22,454 nucleotides of DNA from CAJXZP01 sp964195485. GTDB lineage: Bacteria; Bacteroidota; Bacteroidia; Flavobacteriales_G; Salibacteraceae. Positions within the stretch are counted from its first letter, which is position 1. Every line of letters starts with the position of its first letter. Position numbers and translations under genes: made by a program. Where the stretch lies: NCBI GenBank assembly GCA_964195485.1, contig CAXMPG010000099.1, positions 1 through 22,454 of the forward strand. Direction: 5' to 3'. Below are positions 22,322 to 22,454 of the stretch, piece by piece. The notes below the pieces were generated by a model that saw nothing but the letters and a program-made list of their open reading frames with translations, was not told the origin of the DNA and made no database searches.

Positions 22322-22454
22322 ATGAATCAAATAAAATCACTATTCACCATTGGGTTATTGAGTATATTATCAACATCTTGTTTTGCTGATAATTCTGATT
22401 CTCTGTTAACCATTTGGAATAATGAAACAGCGAAAGAATTAGACCGCTTAGAAG
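22322..22454 (+). CDS. N-terminus of an exported protein, cut by the right window edge
   Basis: Only 44 codons are visible. They begin with an N-terminal signal sequence (MNQIKSLFTIGLLSILSTSC, then FADNSDS) followed by SLLTIWNNETAKELDRLE. The 'DSL...WN......RL' beginning resembles the start of Bacteroidota TPR-containing signalling proteins (sensor kinases or cyclases with a periplasmic repeat domain), but this is a weak guess from a short stretch. Cleavage could be after SCFA or, less likely, at Cys20 as a lipoprotein. Confidence 0.6.
   Translation, partial: MNQIKSLFTIGLLSILSTSCFADNSDSLLTIWNNETAKELDRLE

Overview
The window looks like a chromosomal segment of a low-GC Bacteroidota, most likely Flavobacteriia. 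Several start regions carry the Bacteroidota -7 box TAnnTTTG (for example TACATTTG at 2621-2628 and TATATTTG at 18998-19005, both minus strand). Shine-Dalgarno sequences are essentially absent. The protein set is also typical: a flavobacterial NDH-2, an Mrp/NifU pair, a CcsBA-type cytochrome maturation protein and an NRAMP-UspA fusion. I see no IS element, phage gene, CRISPR array, tRNA or rRNA.

Layout. (1) 1-2.6 kb, minus strand: a secreted alpha/beta hydrolase cut by the left edge, a LEA-14/WHy-type lipoprotein and a type II NADH dehydrogenase. (2) 2.75-9.2 kb, minus strand: a respiratory nitrite ammonification operon in the order porin, nrfH, nrfA, [hairpin terminator], ccsBA (nrfI-like), nrfJ-like lipoprotein. 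The gene order matches the nrfHAIJ type known from Wolinella, with an alginate-export-type outer-membrane porin added at the front. NrfA has the Lys-ligated CWTCK haem site plus four CxxCH sites, and its active-site and Ca-site residues can be read directly. (3) 9.18-9.67 kb: a 486-nt divergent intergenic region with several dyads, one of which looks Fur-like and overlaps the promoter region of mrp. (4) 9.67-11.06 kb, plus strand: mrp and a NifU C-domain (Nfu) gene, both Fe-S cluster proteins, closed by a clear terminator. (5) 11.1-12.8 kb, minus strand: an orphan ~100-aa protein, then a PAP2 phosphatase overlapping a CrcB/Fluc fluoride channel. (6) 12.9-19.0 kb, minus strand: a four-gene efflux operon, marR, membrane fusion protein, RND pump and TolC-type channel, with a 26-bp near-palindrome just upstream of the marR -7 box that looks like its operator. 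(7) 19.15-22.45 kb, plus strand: an NRAMP metal transporter fused to a UspA domain with a TTG start and a metal-regulator-like dyad in its promoter; a secreted DUF2233/phosphodiester glycosidase-family protein; a decayed, shortened second copy of that gene; and the first 44 codons of another exported protein.

How the genes fit together. The nrf operon would pass electrons from the menaquinol pool (NrfH) to periplasmic nitrite reduction (NrfA). The CcsBA protein attaches haem, including at the unusual CxxCK site. NDH-2 nearby could supply the quinol, but it has its own promoter. mrp/nfu and the NRAMP gene each have a metal-regulator-like dyad at the promoter. The marR-RND unit is a self-contained regulated efflux system. 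The most noteworthy points are the terminator inside the nrf operon, the cysteine-free Mrp, the strong MarR-type operator, the recurring TTAG/CTAA dyads around 19.0-21.94 kb and the degenerate tandem duplicate at 21.95-22.26 kb. I did not find a clearly new multi-gene system.
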